IMG/VR virus record: IMGVR_UViG_3300027749_000049
Span: 62,001-126,000 of that record
Length of the DNA stretch: 64,000 bases
Reading direction: 5' to 3' (one strand)
Source of the DNA: a virus
Shown here piece after piece: positions 47,529 through 55,940 of this stretch. A program made the position numbers and the translations under genes. Below the pieces are notes generated by a model. The model searched no databases. It worked only from the letters and a program-made list of their open reading frames with translations, and had not been told where the DNA came from. The first letter of the stretch is position 1, and every line of letters begins with the position of its first letter.

Positions 47529-49871
47529 ATGTCAATATTAAAAACCACGCTAAAAGTTGAGTCAACTACCCTATTTCCGACTCCGACTGCACTTACTAAT
47601 GTAAATAATAATGCAGAGATTGCTGACAGTAATTTTGGAAAGATTGCAGTTAATCACTTAACTCCTGCCTATTTAGTTACTGGAGACTTAGGTGCAAAAG
47701 GAACCTTCCTATATGTAAAAGCATCAGTGACTAATGGTCCTGAGATTGCAGTTAATATTTACGGAGATGATGCAGAAACTCCAGTGGTAACTGTATTTAC
47801 TGGCGATTCCGGCTTTATTCCAGTTACTGCAACTCAAGGTAAATTATATGCTAAAACAACTTATGGTACTGCTAACTTAGAATATTTTGTTGGAAGCCGC
47901 GGAGAAGATCTTGGTCAATTTACGCTAGTATATCATTTAGATAATACTCCTGGTACTACTTGGAAGTATTTTGTAGTTGATGCAAACAGTGGAGTTGCTT
48001 CTAAGTTATACGATACTGGCTTTGCTAAAGCAGATTACAATATGGACGGTTACGAAAGTGGCGTACAAAATGCAGGAATTGTTTTTAGACTTAATGCAAC
48101 AGGCGTATTAGATGATCAATTATTCTTAACTGATAAAACTGGAGCTCCGCTATTTGGACACGGTCTTACCGTTGATTATGATAATTGGTGGTCATTAGAA
48201 GGTAAAGGAATTCTATGGACATACGTAACTGCAACCGGTTGGAGACTGTCTTATTATAACGGTAATGAAGTTTATCATCATGATTTTGTTGGAGCAAGCG
48301 GTATCGATATTGAAACTAACTGGGATAATTGCTCAGCAAATGGAACCGTTGCTGCCTATATTTACAATCATAACGGTATTAGTAATCAAGAGGCAATCTA
48401 TTTAATTAAAGACGATCAAAAGAGCCTAATTACTGATATTAATACAGATACGTATATTTATGCAGATGCTTCAACATATACATTTGCTAACTATTTTATT
48501 GTAACTCTGTATGATGATGATAACGGATACTATACTGGCCTTAAAATCTTTGATACAAGTGGAAGCTTATTAAAATCGGTTAATTTAACTCCAAATACAT
48601 ATAACAGTATGTCATGGGATTTCTATGGTACTGGACATTTGCAAGGTTACTTGTATAATTATAGTGACACAGCGGTTGATTATTTAATGTTTAACTATAA
48701 TCAGTCAACTGGTGTTCTAATTGGAGAAGGTCTTGACTGGACTCATGAAAAGGGTTCTAATTTTCCTGACGTAAATATTGAATATAATAATTATTATCCA
48801 ACCTATACCGAAGGTGCTAAAGCTGAATCAATCGCCATATTATTTTATAATGAAGATGATAATAATTATGATTTAATTACTCCAGTTCTTATAGATTATT
48901 TAGATATTCATTATGTAATTGGAAATGCAACTACTGCAAATAAACAGGTAATACACTCTGACCCAGGCATAGACTATTGGGTTAACTTAAATCTGGAAAT
49001 TAATGATACGAGCATTCAAATGCTTACTCAATACGCAGATTATGAAGGTGGACCTCTGTATGCAGTTAATTTTACAACCACTGGTTCAACTCAATATGTA
49101 TTAGTACAGGACATGACTACATATACTCCTGGAAATTCATGGGATTTTTATACAACTGGAGACTATCGACTATTCCAATACAGCAATCAGGCATTAGATA
49201 AAACAATTTATAAAGTAATCTCAGGCACAACTGTCCTAGATACTCTTACCATTGATAATGCCTACGAAACAAATTGGAGAACTCAACTAAATTCAATCTT
49301 CATTCGTACTTGGAATCTAGTCGGAACCCAAAAGTGCTGGTATTTTAATACAGTTACTGGTAAATTTGTTCAACTTCCTAAATTCTATTCACAAAGAGGT
49401 TATGCAAATATTACTGCAACTGATGGACTTGAACCTAACTATATGATATTAATTTCACCAAGCTATTGGAGAGATGATAATAAATGGGCAGCAAGAATGT
49501 TGGTAAATGGAGTTGTTAGTGCTGAGGTTATTATTTTAGACGAATCAGCGGTTAATATTGGGGACTGGAACTGGTACCTTACTCCTCAAGGTTTTTGGTT
49601 CCTATATCAAGATTCAGATAACTTCGATAAATGGGTAATTAAAGGTTGGGATCATTCATTAACCTCAACCTATACAATAAATACTGATTGTAAATATTGG
49701 AGTTGGGACGATGACTATAATAATATTAATATGTTTGCATTTAGACCAGACTCAGGTTCTCTTGAGTGGAACATATTTAACCTAGGCTCATTAATTAATT
49801 ACAAACAATATATTGGAGCAGATGATTTTAATCCAACCTATGTTATTAATGATTGGAACTATATTGACTAA
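47529..49871 (+). CDS. Large fibre- or decoration-like structural protein
   Basis: 780 residues. The N-terminal 130 residues start MSILKTTLKVESTTLFPTP and are paralogous to the 50265 protein, suggesting a virion-attachment domain. The rest is a repetitive beta-rich array with Trp/Asn/Tyr motifs (TYNSMSWDFYGTGHLQGYLY, NSWDFYTTGDYRLFQYSN), as in beta-propeller or fibre repeats. Probably a tail fibre or surface decoration; strand-rich and secreted-free (no signal). Confidence 0.75.
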   Translation: MSILKTTLKVESTTLFPTPTALTNVNNNAEIADSNFGKIAVNHLTPAYLVTGDLGAKGTFLYVKASVTNGPEIAVNIYGDDAETPVVTVFTGDSGFIPVTATQGKLYAKTTYGTANLEYFVGSRGEDLGQFTLVYHLDNTPGTTWKYFVVDANSGVASKLYDTGFAKADYNMDGYESGVQNAGIVFRLNATGVLDDQLFLTDKTGAPLFGHGLTVDYDNWWSLEGKGILWTYVTATGWRLSYYNGNEVYHHDFVGASGIDIETNWDNCSANGTVAAYIYNHNGISNQEAIYLIKDDQKSLITDINTDTYIYADASTYTFANYFIVTLYDDDNGYYTGLKIFDTSGSLLKSVNLTPNTYNSMSWDFYGTGHLQGYLYNYSDTAVDYLMFNYNQSTGVLIGEGLDWTHEKGSNFPDVNIEYNNYYPTYTEGAKAESIAILFYNEDDNNYDLITPVLIDYLDIHYVIGNATTANKQVIHSDPGIDYWVNLNLEINDTSIQMLTQYADYEGGPLYAVNFTTTGSTQYVLVQDMTTYTPGNSWDFYTTGDYRLFQYSNQALDKTIYKVISGTTVLDTLTIDNAYETNWRTQLNSIFIRTWNLVGTQKCWYFNTVTGKFVQLPKFYSQRGYANITATDGLEPNYMILISPSYWRDDNKWAARMLVNGVVSAEVIILDESAVNIGDWNWYLTPQGFWFLYQDSDNFDKWVIKGWDHSLTSTYTINTDCKYWSWDDDYNNINMFAFRPDSGSLEWNIFNLGSLINYKQYIGADDFNPTYVINDWNYID

Positions 49872-49905
49872 TACTTAGAAATTAAAAAAGAAAAAATATA
49901 ACACT

Positions 49906-50244
49906 ATGAATTACATAATAACCGCAACAATATTCGATCAAATCAATATTGCAACTAGCGATCCTGGAAAAGAAGGAATTGTTCCTGCTGCAAAATTAGT
50001 AAAGCAGATGGCTGATAAATCTTCATACAATATCAATGCCGGCAAAGATACTAAATTTACTGGTGCTGAACTTAAAGCTAAAATTAAAGCTGACCTTAAA
50101 TTAGCAGACACAATTATTGATGTTACTCTTAAAACTGGAGACGGTAAGATTGTAGCGGATGAGGTAGCTTGTGAAGCTTATGGAATTAAATTTGAGGCAA
50201 CTAATGCCTATGTAGCACCAGTTACTCCAGTAAAAACTGTTTAA
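49906..50244 (+). CDS. Unknown small protein
   Basis: 112 residues, mixed alpha/beta, Lys/Ala-rich (GAELKAKIKADLKLADTIID). Between two paralogous structural genes, so possibly a virion protein. Confidence 0.65.
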   Translation: MNYIITATIFDQINIATSDPGKEGIVPAAKLVKQMADKSSYNINAGKDTKFTGAELKAKIKADLKLADTIIDVTLKTGDGKIVADEVACEAYGIKFEATNAYVAPVTPVKTV

Positions 50245-50264
50245 TTAAAAAATATTAAAACTAA

Positions 50265-50672
50265 ATGTCAACTCTTAAAACCACACTCATATTTGAATCG
50301 GCTGCTTTATTTCCAACGCCAATGTCATTTACTAAAATTGCAACTGAAACCTTAACTGGTACCTATGCATCATTTCAAACCAATACGTTGGCTGCAGGTT
50401 CTTTAGAAACCTTATTTGAAACTAATGAATCAATTGGAAACTCTGGTGTTCTGTATTTTTATGCAAATGCAGCTTCGGCTAATACAAAACCAATTGACTT
50501 AGTTATTGATAATAAAAGTACAAGCCAATCTTATTTTGTTAGACTAATTCCTGGAGATATAACCTATTTGCCAGTATTTGCAGCAGACTATGCAGGTATC
50601 AAAATTTCAGCAAGAAATAACGATCCTAGTAATACAGCAGCTCTTACCTATTTTTATGGATCTAAAGACTAA
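50265..50672 (+). CDS. Structural protein paralogous to the fibre N-terminus
   Basis: 135 residues: MSTLKTTLIFESAALFPTP aligns with the start of the 47529 protein, and both end the domain with a YF-x-G-S segment. Likely a single-domain virion protein or attachment unit. Confidence 0.75.
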   Translation: MSTLKTTLIFESAALFPTPMSFTKIATETLTGTYASFQTNTLAAGSLETLFETNESIGNSGVLYFYANAASANTKPIDLVIDNKSTSQSYFVRLIPGDITYLPVFAADYAGIKISARNNDPSNTAALTYFYGSKD

Positions 50673-50675
50673 TTA

Positions 50676-50695
50676 AAACCTTTTTTAAAAAGGTT
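50676..50695 (+). terminator. Small terminator-like hairpin
   Basis: AACCTTTTTTAAAAAGGTT hairpin right after the 50265 gene. Confidence 0.5.
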
Positions 50696-50707
50696 AACAT
50701 AATAACC

Positions 50708-50744
50708 TAAGAAAACCTTGAACCTAAAAAATTCAAGGTTTTTT
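50708..50744 (+). repeat. 37-bp repeat (left copy) containing a terminator
   Basis: Identical 37 bases to 51119-51155. AAAACCTTGAA and TTCAAGGTTTTTT form a rho-independent terminator. Confidence 0.9.
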
Positions 50745-50745
50745 A

Positions 50746-50755
50746 GGTATATTAA
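50746..50755 (+). promoter_or_regulatory. GGTATATTAA promoter for tRNA-Met
   Basis: One base after the terminator T-run; 14 bases before the tRNA. Confidence 0.55.
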
Positions 50756-50768
50756 TAATATAAACATA

Positions 50769-50838
50769 GCGGGTTAGAGCAGTGGTAGCTCGCGAGCCTC
50801 ATAAGCTCGAGGTCGGTGGTTCGAATCCCTCACCCGCA
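50769..50838 (+). tRNA. tRNA-Met(CAU)
   Basis: Anticodon arm CGAGC-CTCATAA-GCTCG, acceptor GCGGGTT/CACCCGC with one mismatch at the inner pair, D-arm GAGC-AGTGGTAGCTC. T-stem has a mismatch. No CCA encoded. Elongator or isoleucine(lysidine)-type cannot be decided by eye. Confidence 0.85.
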
Positions 50839-50844
50839 ACCCGG

Positions 50845-50947
50845 ATCCATGCAAGTTGAGCGCAAACCAAATTGCTCTTCAGGTAGATTTGTATGGATTA
50901 AACACCCCGTCACGGTATGCTCTAAGGGGCAGGAGTGAACTGAAGAG
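50845..50947 (+). ncRNA. Structured RNA between tRNA-Met and tRNA-Asp
   Basis: Two alternative long stems: ATCCAT...ATGGAT with inner CAAAT/ATTTG (50845-50898), and CTCTTCAG/CTGAAGAG (50875-50947) enclosing CCCC...GGGG. The stems share bases and exclude each other. No T-loop, so not a tRNA. Confidence 0.5.
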
Positions 50948-50951
50948 AAAC

Positions 50952-51025
50952 GGACTGGTAGTTCAGCTGGTTAGAATGCCGCCCTGTCACGGCGGAGGTC
51001 ACGGGTTCGAGTCCCGTCCAGTCCG
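50952..51025 (+). tRNA. tRNA-Asp(GUC)
   Basis: Canonical: acceptor GGACTGG/CCAGTCC, anticodon arm CCGCC-CTGTCAC-GGCGG with GTC, T-arm ACGGG-TTCGAGT-CCCGT, discriminator G. No CCA encoded. Confidence 0.95.
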
Positions 51026-51029
51026 CAAA

Positions 51030-51066
51030 TCATATTAGGGTCGAGCCGTATTGTGCCATGATATGA
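51030..51066 (+). ncRNA. Hairpin after tRNA-Asp
   Basis: TCATAT/ATATGA closes a 25-base loop region. Weak on its own. Confidence 0.3.
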
Positions 51067-51070
51067 AATA

Positions 51071-51110
51071 GACTTGAGAGGATTAGAGACGGCCGTGACT
51101 ACCTCAAGTC
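51071..51110 (+). ncRNA. Hairpin RNA with perfect 8-bp stem
   Basis: GACTTGAG/CTCAAGTC enclosing 24 bases that contain the palindrome ACGGCCGT. Confidence 0.45.
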
Positions 51111-51118
51111 AAATTATT

Positions 51119-51155
51119 TAAGAAAACCTTGAACCTAAAAAATTCAAGGTTTTTT
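51119..51155 (+). repeat. 37-bp repeat (right copy) containing a terminator
   Basis: Identical to 50708-50744, so the tRNA-Met/tRNA-Asp cassette is bracketed by direct repeats. Confidence 0.9.
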
Positions 51156-51165
51156 GGTATAATAA
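51156..51165 (+). promoter_or_regulatory. GGTATAATAA promoter
   Basis: Directly after the terminator, 15 bases before the 51181 gene. Confidence 0.55.
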
Positions 51166-51180
51166 CCCTAAAATAAAAAA

Positions 51181-51570
51181 ATGACACATACAACATTATT
51201 AAACACAGCAGAGCGGTTAATGCAACTGCCAAAGGAAATTGAAAGCTTGCAGTATTCTATCCTAAAAAAGATGGCATCATCTACTATAATTGCAGCAAGT
51301 GCTTCAAGTATTGAATCAAAGATTAGACTTGAAATTAATTCAGAAGTAGATGCAAACGGTAAAAAAGTTTACTCAAATGCTGAAACTCGTGGAGCTGAAT
51401 TTGAAGAAAGAGCTCAATTTAATTCCGAGTTATTGGCAATTCGAGAAGACTATGACTTAATGCAAAGAGAGATTCAGGAAATGAAAATTCAGGTAGAGAC
51501 CCTAAATAATGAACAGCGTAATATCCGTTCAATTCTGCACTTCTTTGCTGGACACGATGACCAGTTATAA
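51181..51570 (+). CDS. Coiled-coil protein, unknown
   Basis: 129 residues, almost entirely helical (LMQREIQEMKIQVETLNNEQ). No family recognised; single-gene unit between promoter and terminator, next to fibre-like genes. Confidence 0.7.
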   Translation: MTHTTLLNTAERLMQLPKEIESLQYSILKKMASSTIIAASASSIESKIRLEINSEVDANGKKVYSNAETRGAEFEERAQFNSELLAIREDYDLMQREIQEMKIQVETLNNEQRNIRSILHFFAGHDDQL

Positions 51571-51591
51571 TTAAGTTAACCTTTATATATT

Positions 51592-51619
51592 AAACCGGTT
51601 CACTTGGACCGGTTTTTTT
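51592..51619 (+). terminator. Rho-independent terminator
   Basis: AAACCGGT and ACCGGTTT with T-run. Confidence 0.9.
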
Positions 51620-51654
51620 ATGTGAGATAAATAGAATAAAGTAATTAAAACAGG

Positions 51655-52524
51655 ATGAGTACTACCCCATTTGCATATAATCCAAGTCAGTCTACTATTG
51701 CTGGAACAACAAATTTAGTTAATTTATCAATAGGAACAACTGATCAGCACTATGGTGCTAATCCGGGTGGGTTAACTTGGTGGCTAGGACCTGAAGATAT
51801 AACTGGTTATCTAATTTGCAGACCGGTACCTGCTGGAAATCAGCCAACTCAAATTGGTGCAATTGGAACAGTTCGATTTGCTAGAAGCACGGCTAAAACT
51901 GATCAATCATTTTTGGAACTGGCTAATTATATTAAAAGAGATTTAGGCGGATCTCCTAACTTGGCTAGTGCATCAGCCGCTCTTACTTGGTTAACCGATA
52001 ATGGCTATTGGACTTCATGGGTTCAACCATATATTGCAGGTTTATATAAAACAACATACAATGGATATTTTGCAGATAACGTTAGCTTCTTTGCAACTGC
52101 AACTCCACAAGCATTTGGTGCAAATCCAATAACTGAAGTCCAAACAACCTCTATCTTTGAACCAGCGACGGATGATGGATCCGATTTTAGTTGTCAATGG
52201 CTAGGTTATTTTAAACCAACAACTTCTGAAACTTATACATTTTACACATCAAGCGATGATGCATCGTATATGTGGATCGGTGCAAATGCTCAAACTGGTT
52301 TTACGACAGCCAATGCAACGGTTAACAATGGTGGATTGCATGGAACAACTGAAAAATCGGGATCAATTACATTAACCGCTGGCACTTATTATCCAGTTAG
52401 AATTCAATTTGGTGAACGTGGTGGTGGGGATGTATTAACATTTAATTACTCAACTCCAACTATCTCTAAAACAACTAATGTTACTGGATTAGTTTTCTAT
52501 AATTCAACAACAAACAATTTTTAA
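51655..52524 (+). CDS. Fibre-like protein with PA14/GLEYA-type C-terminal domain
   Basis: 289 residues. N-terminal ~125 residues (NPSQSTIAGTTNLVNLSIGT, NPGGLTWWLGPEDITGYLI, LANYIKRDLGG) are shared with the 52540 protein. The C-terminal part (YFKPTTSETYTFYTSSDDAS, YYPVRIQFGERGGGDVLTFN) matches the PA14/GLEYA carbohydrate-binding fold. Likely a virion surface or receptor-binding protein. Confidence 0.82.
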   Translation: MSTTPFAYNPSQSTIAGTTNLVNLSIGTTDQHYGANPGGLTWWLGPEDITGYLICRPVPAGNQPTQIGAIGTVRFARSTAKTDQSFLELANYIKRDLGGSPNLASASAALTWLTDNGYWTSWVQPYIAGLYKTTYNGYFADNVSFFATATPQAFGANPITEVQTTSIFEPATDDGSDFSCQWLGYFKPTTSETYTFYTSSDDASYMWIGANAQTGFTTANATVNNGGLHGTTEKSGSITLTAGTYYPVRIQFGERGGGDVLTFNYSTPTISKTTNVTGLVFYNSTTNNF

Positions 52525-52539
52525 AAATAAAATACTATA

Positions 52540-53655
52540 ATGGCTAGTACAAAACCATTTTCTAGAAATCCATCACATACTGCAATTTCAGGGGTAACCA
52601 ATCTTGGAGATATTGCAATAGGAACCTCTGCTCAAAACTATTCAGCTAATCCAGGCGGATTAACTTGGTGGATGGGGCCAGACGAATCAACTGGCTATGT
52701 GATTGGTGCACCAGTTGCTCTAGAAAATCAATCAACTCCAATTGGATCAGTAGGAAATGTTCAATTTTGGAGAACCAATTCCTTAAGCGATTCTGAATTT
52801 CTTTCATTAGCCAATTATGTTAAACGGACATTCGGTGGAGCTGCTGATTTAGCAACTGCAACCGATGCTAATGTATGGTTAGCTGCAAACAATTACTATA
52901 CAAACTGGACTTTGCCAGCAACTACAACAACGACGACGGCTGCTCCGACTACGACCACCACTACCACAGCTTCAGGTGGATTAGTGACAAGTGGACTAGT
53001 ATTCAATTTACAAACCGCACCTTCATCTGGAACAACATGGACAGATGCAAGTGGAAACGGTTATAATGCAACATTACAAGGTTCGCCATCTTATGTATCT
53101 AATAATGGTGGAGGTATACTATTAAATAATGCGGACTATACTGGGGTAGATTTTATTAGTGTTCCATATAACATTAGCAGTAATACGTTTACGGTTGAAA
53201 TAGTTGCATCGTTTAACTCAACCTCGTATTGGGCAACAATTTGGGGTAACGAGGCATACAGTTTCAGTAGAGGATACTTTGCGTATCAACTTAATTCAAC
53301 AAATATAACTTGGGGTTCGCCAAGTAGTAATACAACGGCAGCGACCATAACTGCAAGTAATTCAATAAGACACTGGGTCTTTGTAGTTAACGGTACAAGT
53401 AAAAGTTTATACTTAAATGGATCTCAGCTGGGTTCAACTGTAACCTTAAATAATCCAACTGGTGGATATGCAACTGGTAATTTCTATTTTGGCTCAAGAC
53501 ATACTAATACAGGTACTGGAAATACAGACAGACTTAACAATTCAAATTCTGCAAACTATCCAGTATTCTACCAAATGAGAATATACAACACAGCTCTATC
53601 TGCTGCAAATGTGGATACTAATTTTAACGCAATCCGATCAACCTACGGTCTGTAA
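52540..53655 (+). CDS. Fibre-like protein with LamG-type C-terminal domain
   Basis: 371 residues. The N-terminal domain repeats that of the 51655 protein (NPSHTAISGVTNLGDIAIGT, LANYVKRTFGG). A Thr-rich linker (about 129-143) leads to a laminin-G/concanavalin-type lectin domain (WTDASGNGYNATLQGSPS, YFGSRHTNTGTG, YQMRIYNTALSAANVDTNF). Same anchor, different sugar-binding end. Confidence 0.85.
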   Translation: MASTKPFSRNPSHTAISGVTNLGDIAIGTSAQNYSANPGGLTWWMGPDESTGYVIGAPVALENQSTPIGSVGNVQFWRTNSLSDSEFLSLANYVKRTFGGAADLATATDANVWLAANNYYTNWTLPATTTTTTAAPTTTTTTTASGGLVTSGLVFNLQTAPSSGTTWTDASGNGYNATLQGSPSYVSNNGGGILLNNADYTGVDFISVPYNISSNTFTVEIVASFNSTSYWATIWGNEAYSFSRGYFAYQLNSTNITWGSPSSNTTAATITASNSIRHWVFVVNGTSKSLYLNGSQLGSTVTLNNPTGGYATGNFYFGSRHTNTGTGNTDRLNNSNSANYPVFYQMRIYNTALSAANVDTNFNAIRSTYGL

Positions 53656-53660
53656 TTCTT

Positions 53661-53670
53661 GGTATATTAA
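53661..53670 (+). promoter_or_regulatory. GGTATATTAA promoter for clpP
   Basis: Sits 4 bases after the fibre stop codon and 4 bases before the clpP start. Confidence 0.55.
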
Positions 53671-53674
53671 TACC

Positions 53675-54346
53675 ATGATGAATGAATTCCAAAAGTATGC
53701 AATGAGCGAGCACGGGGTGTCCTCATTGAAATTAGATTATTACGGTAAACAAGTTGAGTCATCCATGACTCCTTATATCTTAGAAGAACGCGAGTTACGT
53801 GTTACTCAAATGGATATTTTTTCGAGGCTCATGCGCGATAGAATTCTTTGGGTTGCTGGTCCAGTAAATGATTATATGTCAACTATTGTGCAGGCTCAGT
53901 TAATGTTCCTAGATTCAGTTGATGGTACTGATATTACAATGCATATTGATTCTCCAGGCGGATCAGTTAAGTCTGGACTTTCAATGGTGGACGTAATGGA
54001 TTATATTAAAGCTGATATCCGAACTGTAAATACTGGAATGGCTGCATCAATGGGATCTATTCTCTTAGGTGCTGGCACAAAGGGTAAGCGTAGTTCCCTA
54101 AAGCATTCAACCACAATGTTACACCAATCTTCTGGTGGATTTAGCGGAAATATCCAGGACGCTGAAGTTGACTGGGCTGAATGGCAAAAAGTTAATCATG
54201 AACTATTTGTATTATTAGGTAAATACTGTGGTAAAAAACCTGATCAGGTAAAGAAGGATGCAACCAGAGACTTTTGGTTAAGCGCAGAAGAGGCTGTAAA
54301 ATACGGAATCATTGATGAGATTGTAAAATCTAAAAAATCTAAATAA
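53675..54346 (+). CDS. clpP: ClpP-type serine protease
   Basis: 223 residues from the ATG at 53675, just after the promoter. ClpP core: ITMHIDSPGGSVKSGLSMVD, catalytic Ser125 in GMAASMGS, His150 in TTMLHQSSGG and Asp199 in ATRDFWLSAEEA. No C-terminal extension. It could work with host or phage AAA unfoldases, or act on virion precursors, as ClpP-like proteases do in some phages. Confidence 0.93.
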   Translation: MMNEFQKYAMSEHGVSSLKLDYYGKQVESSMTPYILEERELRVTQMDIFSRLMRDRILWVAGPVNDYMSTIVQAQLMFLDSVDGTDITMHIDSPGGSVKSGLSMVDVMDYIKADIRTVNTGMAASMGSILLGAGTKGKRSSLKHSTTMLHQSSGGFSGNIQDAEVDWAEWQKVNHELFVLLGKYCGKKPDQVKKDATRDFWLSAEEAVKYGIIDEIVKSKKSK

Positions 54347-54352
54347 TAATAT

Positions 54353-54772
54353 ATGCATGGTAAAGTATTAGTACTCCTACGTGGAGTTCCTGGAGCAGGC
54401 AAAAGCTCGTTCGCAAATTTTGTATGGAATAGTGGTGTAATTTTTGAAGCTGATAAATTCTTTGATACGCCAGATGGAGGTTATAAGTTTGATGGAGCTA
54501 AATTAAAAGAAGCCCATGAATGGTGTAGGCTTGGTGTACAAACTGCAATGGAAGAAAATATTCAAACCAACGGTCAGTATTATCCAGAAATAATTGTATC
54601 AAATACATTTACTCGTGAATGGGAAATGCAAGCCTATGTAGACTTAGCCAAAGAATTTGGGTATACAATAGTCTCCCTAATTGTTGAGAACCGTCATGGT
54701 GGAGTTAATCAACATGGAGTACCTGAGGAAAAGGTGCAAGAAATGCGAGACCGATTTGAAGTAAAATTATAA
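54353..54772 (+). CDS. P-loop kinase-like ATPase
   Basis: 139 residues. GVPGAGKSS (residues 11-19) is a Walker A P-loop near the N-terminus, as in polynucleotide-kinase/zeta-toxin-like or NEDD4BP2-type AAA_33 kinases; VSNTFTREWEMQAYVDLAKE is the conserved lid helix, and LIVENRHGGVNQHGVPEEKV the C-terminal part. The substrate could be an RNA 5'-end or small molecule; unknown. Confidence 0.82.
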   Translation: MHGKVLVLLRGVPGAGKSSFANFVWNSGVIFEADKFFDTPDGGYKFDGAKLKEAHEWCRLGVQTAMEENIQTNGQYYPEIIVSNTFTREWEMQAYVDLAKEFGYTIVSLIVENRHGGVNQHGVPEEKVQEMRDRFEVKL

Positions 54773-54780
54773 ATTAAAGT

Positions 54781-54789
54781 GGTATATTA
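54781..54789 (+). promoter_or_regulatory. GGTATATTA promoter
   Basis: Upstream of the 54814 gene. Confidence 0.5.
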
Positions 54790-54813
54790 TTTAAAATCAT
54801 AAAAAATAAAGCT

Positions 54814-55149
54814 ATGAACAAAAAAGAATTAATTGATGCATTTCTACAGAAGCTGGGAGTGTTTGGCAAAAAACTTGGTAACCTAATTATTGTTGCCATT
54901 GCAATGTTAGCAGGTTTCTTTATTGGCTATTACTATTGGGTAATGACAAACAAGGTTGGAAAATCTCAATGGGATAGTATTAAGCCACTAACCACAACAT
55001 CAGTTGCAATTAATGAACGTAATGAATTATTGGTAATTGACCGAAAGACTGGAATCTATTCAATTTATCAAGATTCAGTAGGGAGTGTTATTTTTAATCT
55101 CTATGCAAATCGTATTTATAAACAAGCAGTTCCAGTAACTACTAAATAA
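54814..55149 (+). CDS. Small membrane-anchored protein
   Basis: 111 residues: one transmembrane helix (about 21-45), then a short beta-rich domain. Its stop codon overlaps the transglycosylase start, so the two are probably coupled. Confidence 0.65.
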   Translation: MNKKELIDAFLQKLGVFGKKLGNLIIVAIAMLAGFFIGYYYWVMTNKVGKSQWDSIKPLTTTSVAINERNELLVIDRKTGIYSIYQDSVGSVIFNLYANRIYKQAVPVTTK

Positions 55150-55664
55150 TGACCTCATTAAAAACCATATTAATCTTGAGCAGCTTAATCTTATTTGGAG
55201 CAATATGGACTTATGAGATTAATGAAACCACTGTTGGACTACCGGATGGAGCACGCACAATTGAAAGTGCTCCACCCTGTGTTCAAATGTATGATCACCT
55301 TAAGGAATATTCAGATAAGTACAAGATTCCATTTCATATTGCATATGGAGTAGCTCATAAAGAAACTGGATACAATGGAGCATTTGATTGGTCATATAAT
55401 CCAGCACTAACCTCGTCGGCTGCTGCATACGGAGCAATGCAGGTACAGGTGCCTACTGCAAACTTTATTTGGCCGTCAGGCAAAAAGATTACCGCAAAAA
55501 GATTATTGACGGATCTGAAATTTAATGTTGAGACCTCAATGAAACTGCTTGCACATTTGAAAAAACGATACGGTAGTTGGGAACTTGCATTGGGTTGTTA
55601 TAATACCGGAAGACCTTTAATAAATTCATATGCACTAGAAATTGTACACTCAAACTATAAATAA
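55149..55664 (+). CDS. Membrane-anchored lytic transglycosylase
   Basis: 171 residues. N-terminal signal/anchor helix (about 5-22). The SLT fold has the catalytic Glu in AYGVAHKETGYNG, YGAMQVQVPTA, and WELALGCYNTG. It cleaves peptidoglycan strands. Could aid lysis or act as a virion-associated lysin. Confidence 0.87.
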   Translation: MTSLKTILILSSLILFGAIWTYEINETTVGLPDGARTIESAPPCVQMYDHLKEYSDKYKIPFHIAYGVAHKETGYNGAFDWSYNPALTSSAAAYGAMQVQVPTANFIWPSGKKITAKRLLTDLKFNVETSMKLLAHLKKRYGSWELALGCYNTGRPLINSYALEIVHSNYK

Positions 55665-55678
55665 AAAAATTAAATAAA

Positions 55679-55939
55679 ATGGCAGACTTTTGTAATAAAT
55701 GCGCTCACGAATTATGGGGAGAAGATTTTGAACCAGAAATCGATGTTCCTAAAATAGCTAATCAACTTCCGGCTGGTCATTATATTTCGGTACTTTGTGA
55801 AGGTTGCGTAATGGTTGCAGTTTCAAAGGACGACACCGGTAAAGTTAATATTGCCTATGGCAATATTGGAGGAGATGACTTAACTTGGGGGTCTTTTGAA
55901 GACTGGGAAGCAAAGGACTCAAGTTTAAAAATTAAATAA
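55679..55939 (+). CDS. Small zinc-binding-like protein
   Basis: 86 residues. CNKCAHELWG at the start and CEGC about 40 residues on could bind one zinc; the C-terminal part is acidic. No family recognised. Confidence 0.65.
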   Translation: MADFCNKCAHELWGEDFEPEIDVPKIANQLPAGHYISVLCEGCVMVAVSKDDTGKVNIAYGNIGGDDLTWGSFEDWEAKDSSLKIK

Positions 55940-55940
55940 T

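Noticed and set aside
52875-53066. Small ORF inside the LamG-type fibre gene
   Set aside because: Out-of-frame shadow of the Thr-rich linker region.
53609-53674. Upstream start for clpP
   Set aside because: The extension overlaps the previous gene and the promoter; the sequence does not match ClpP.
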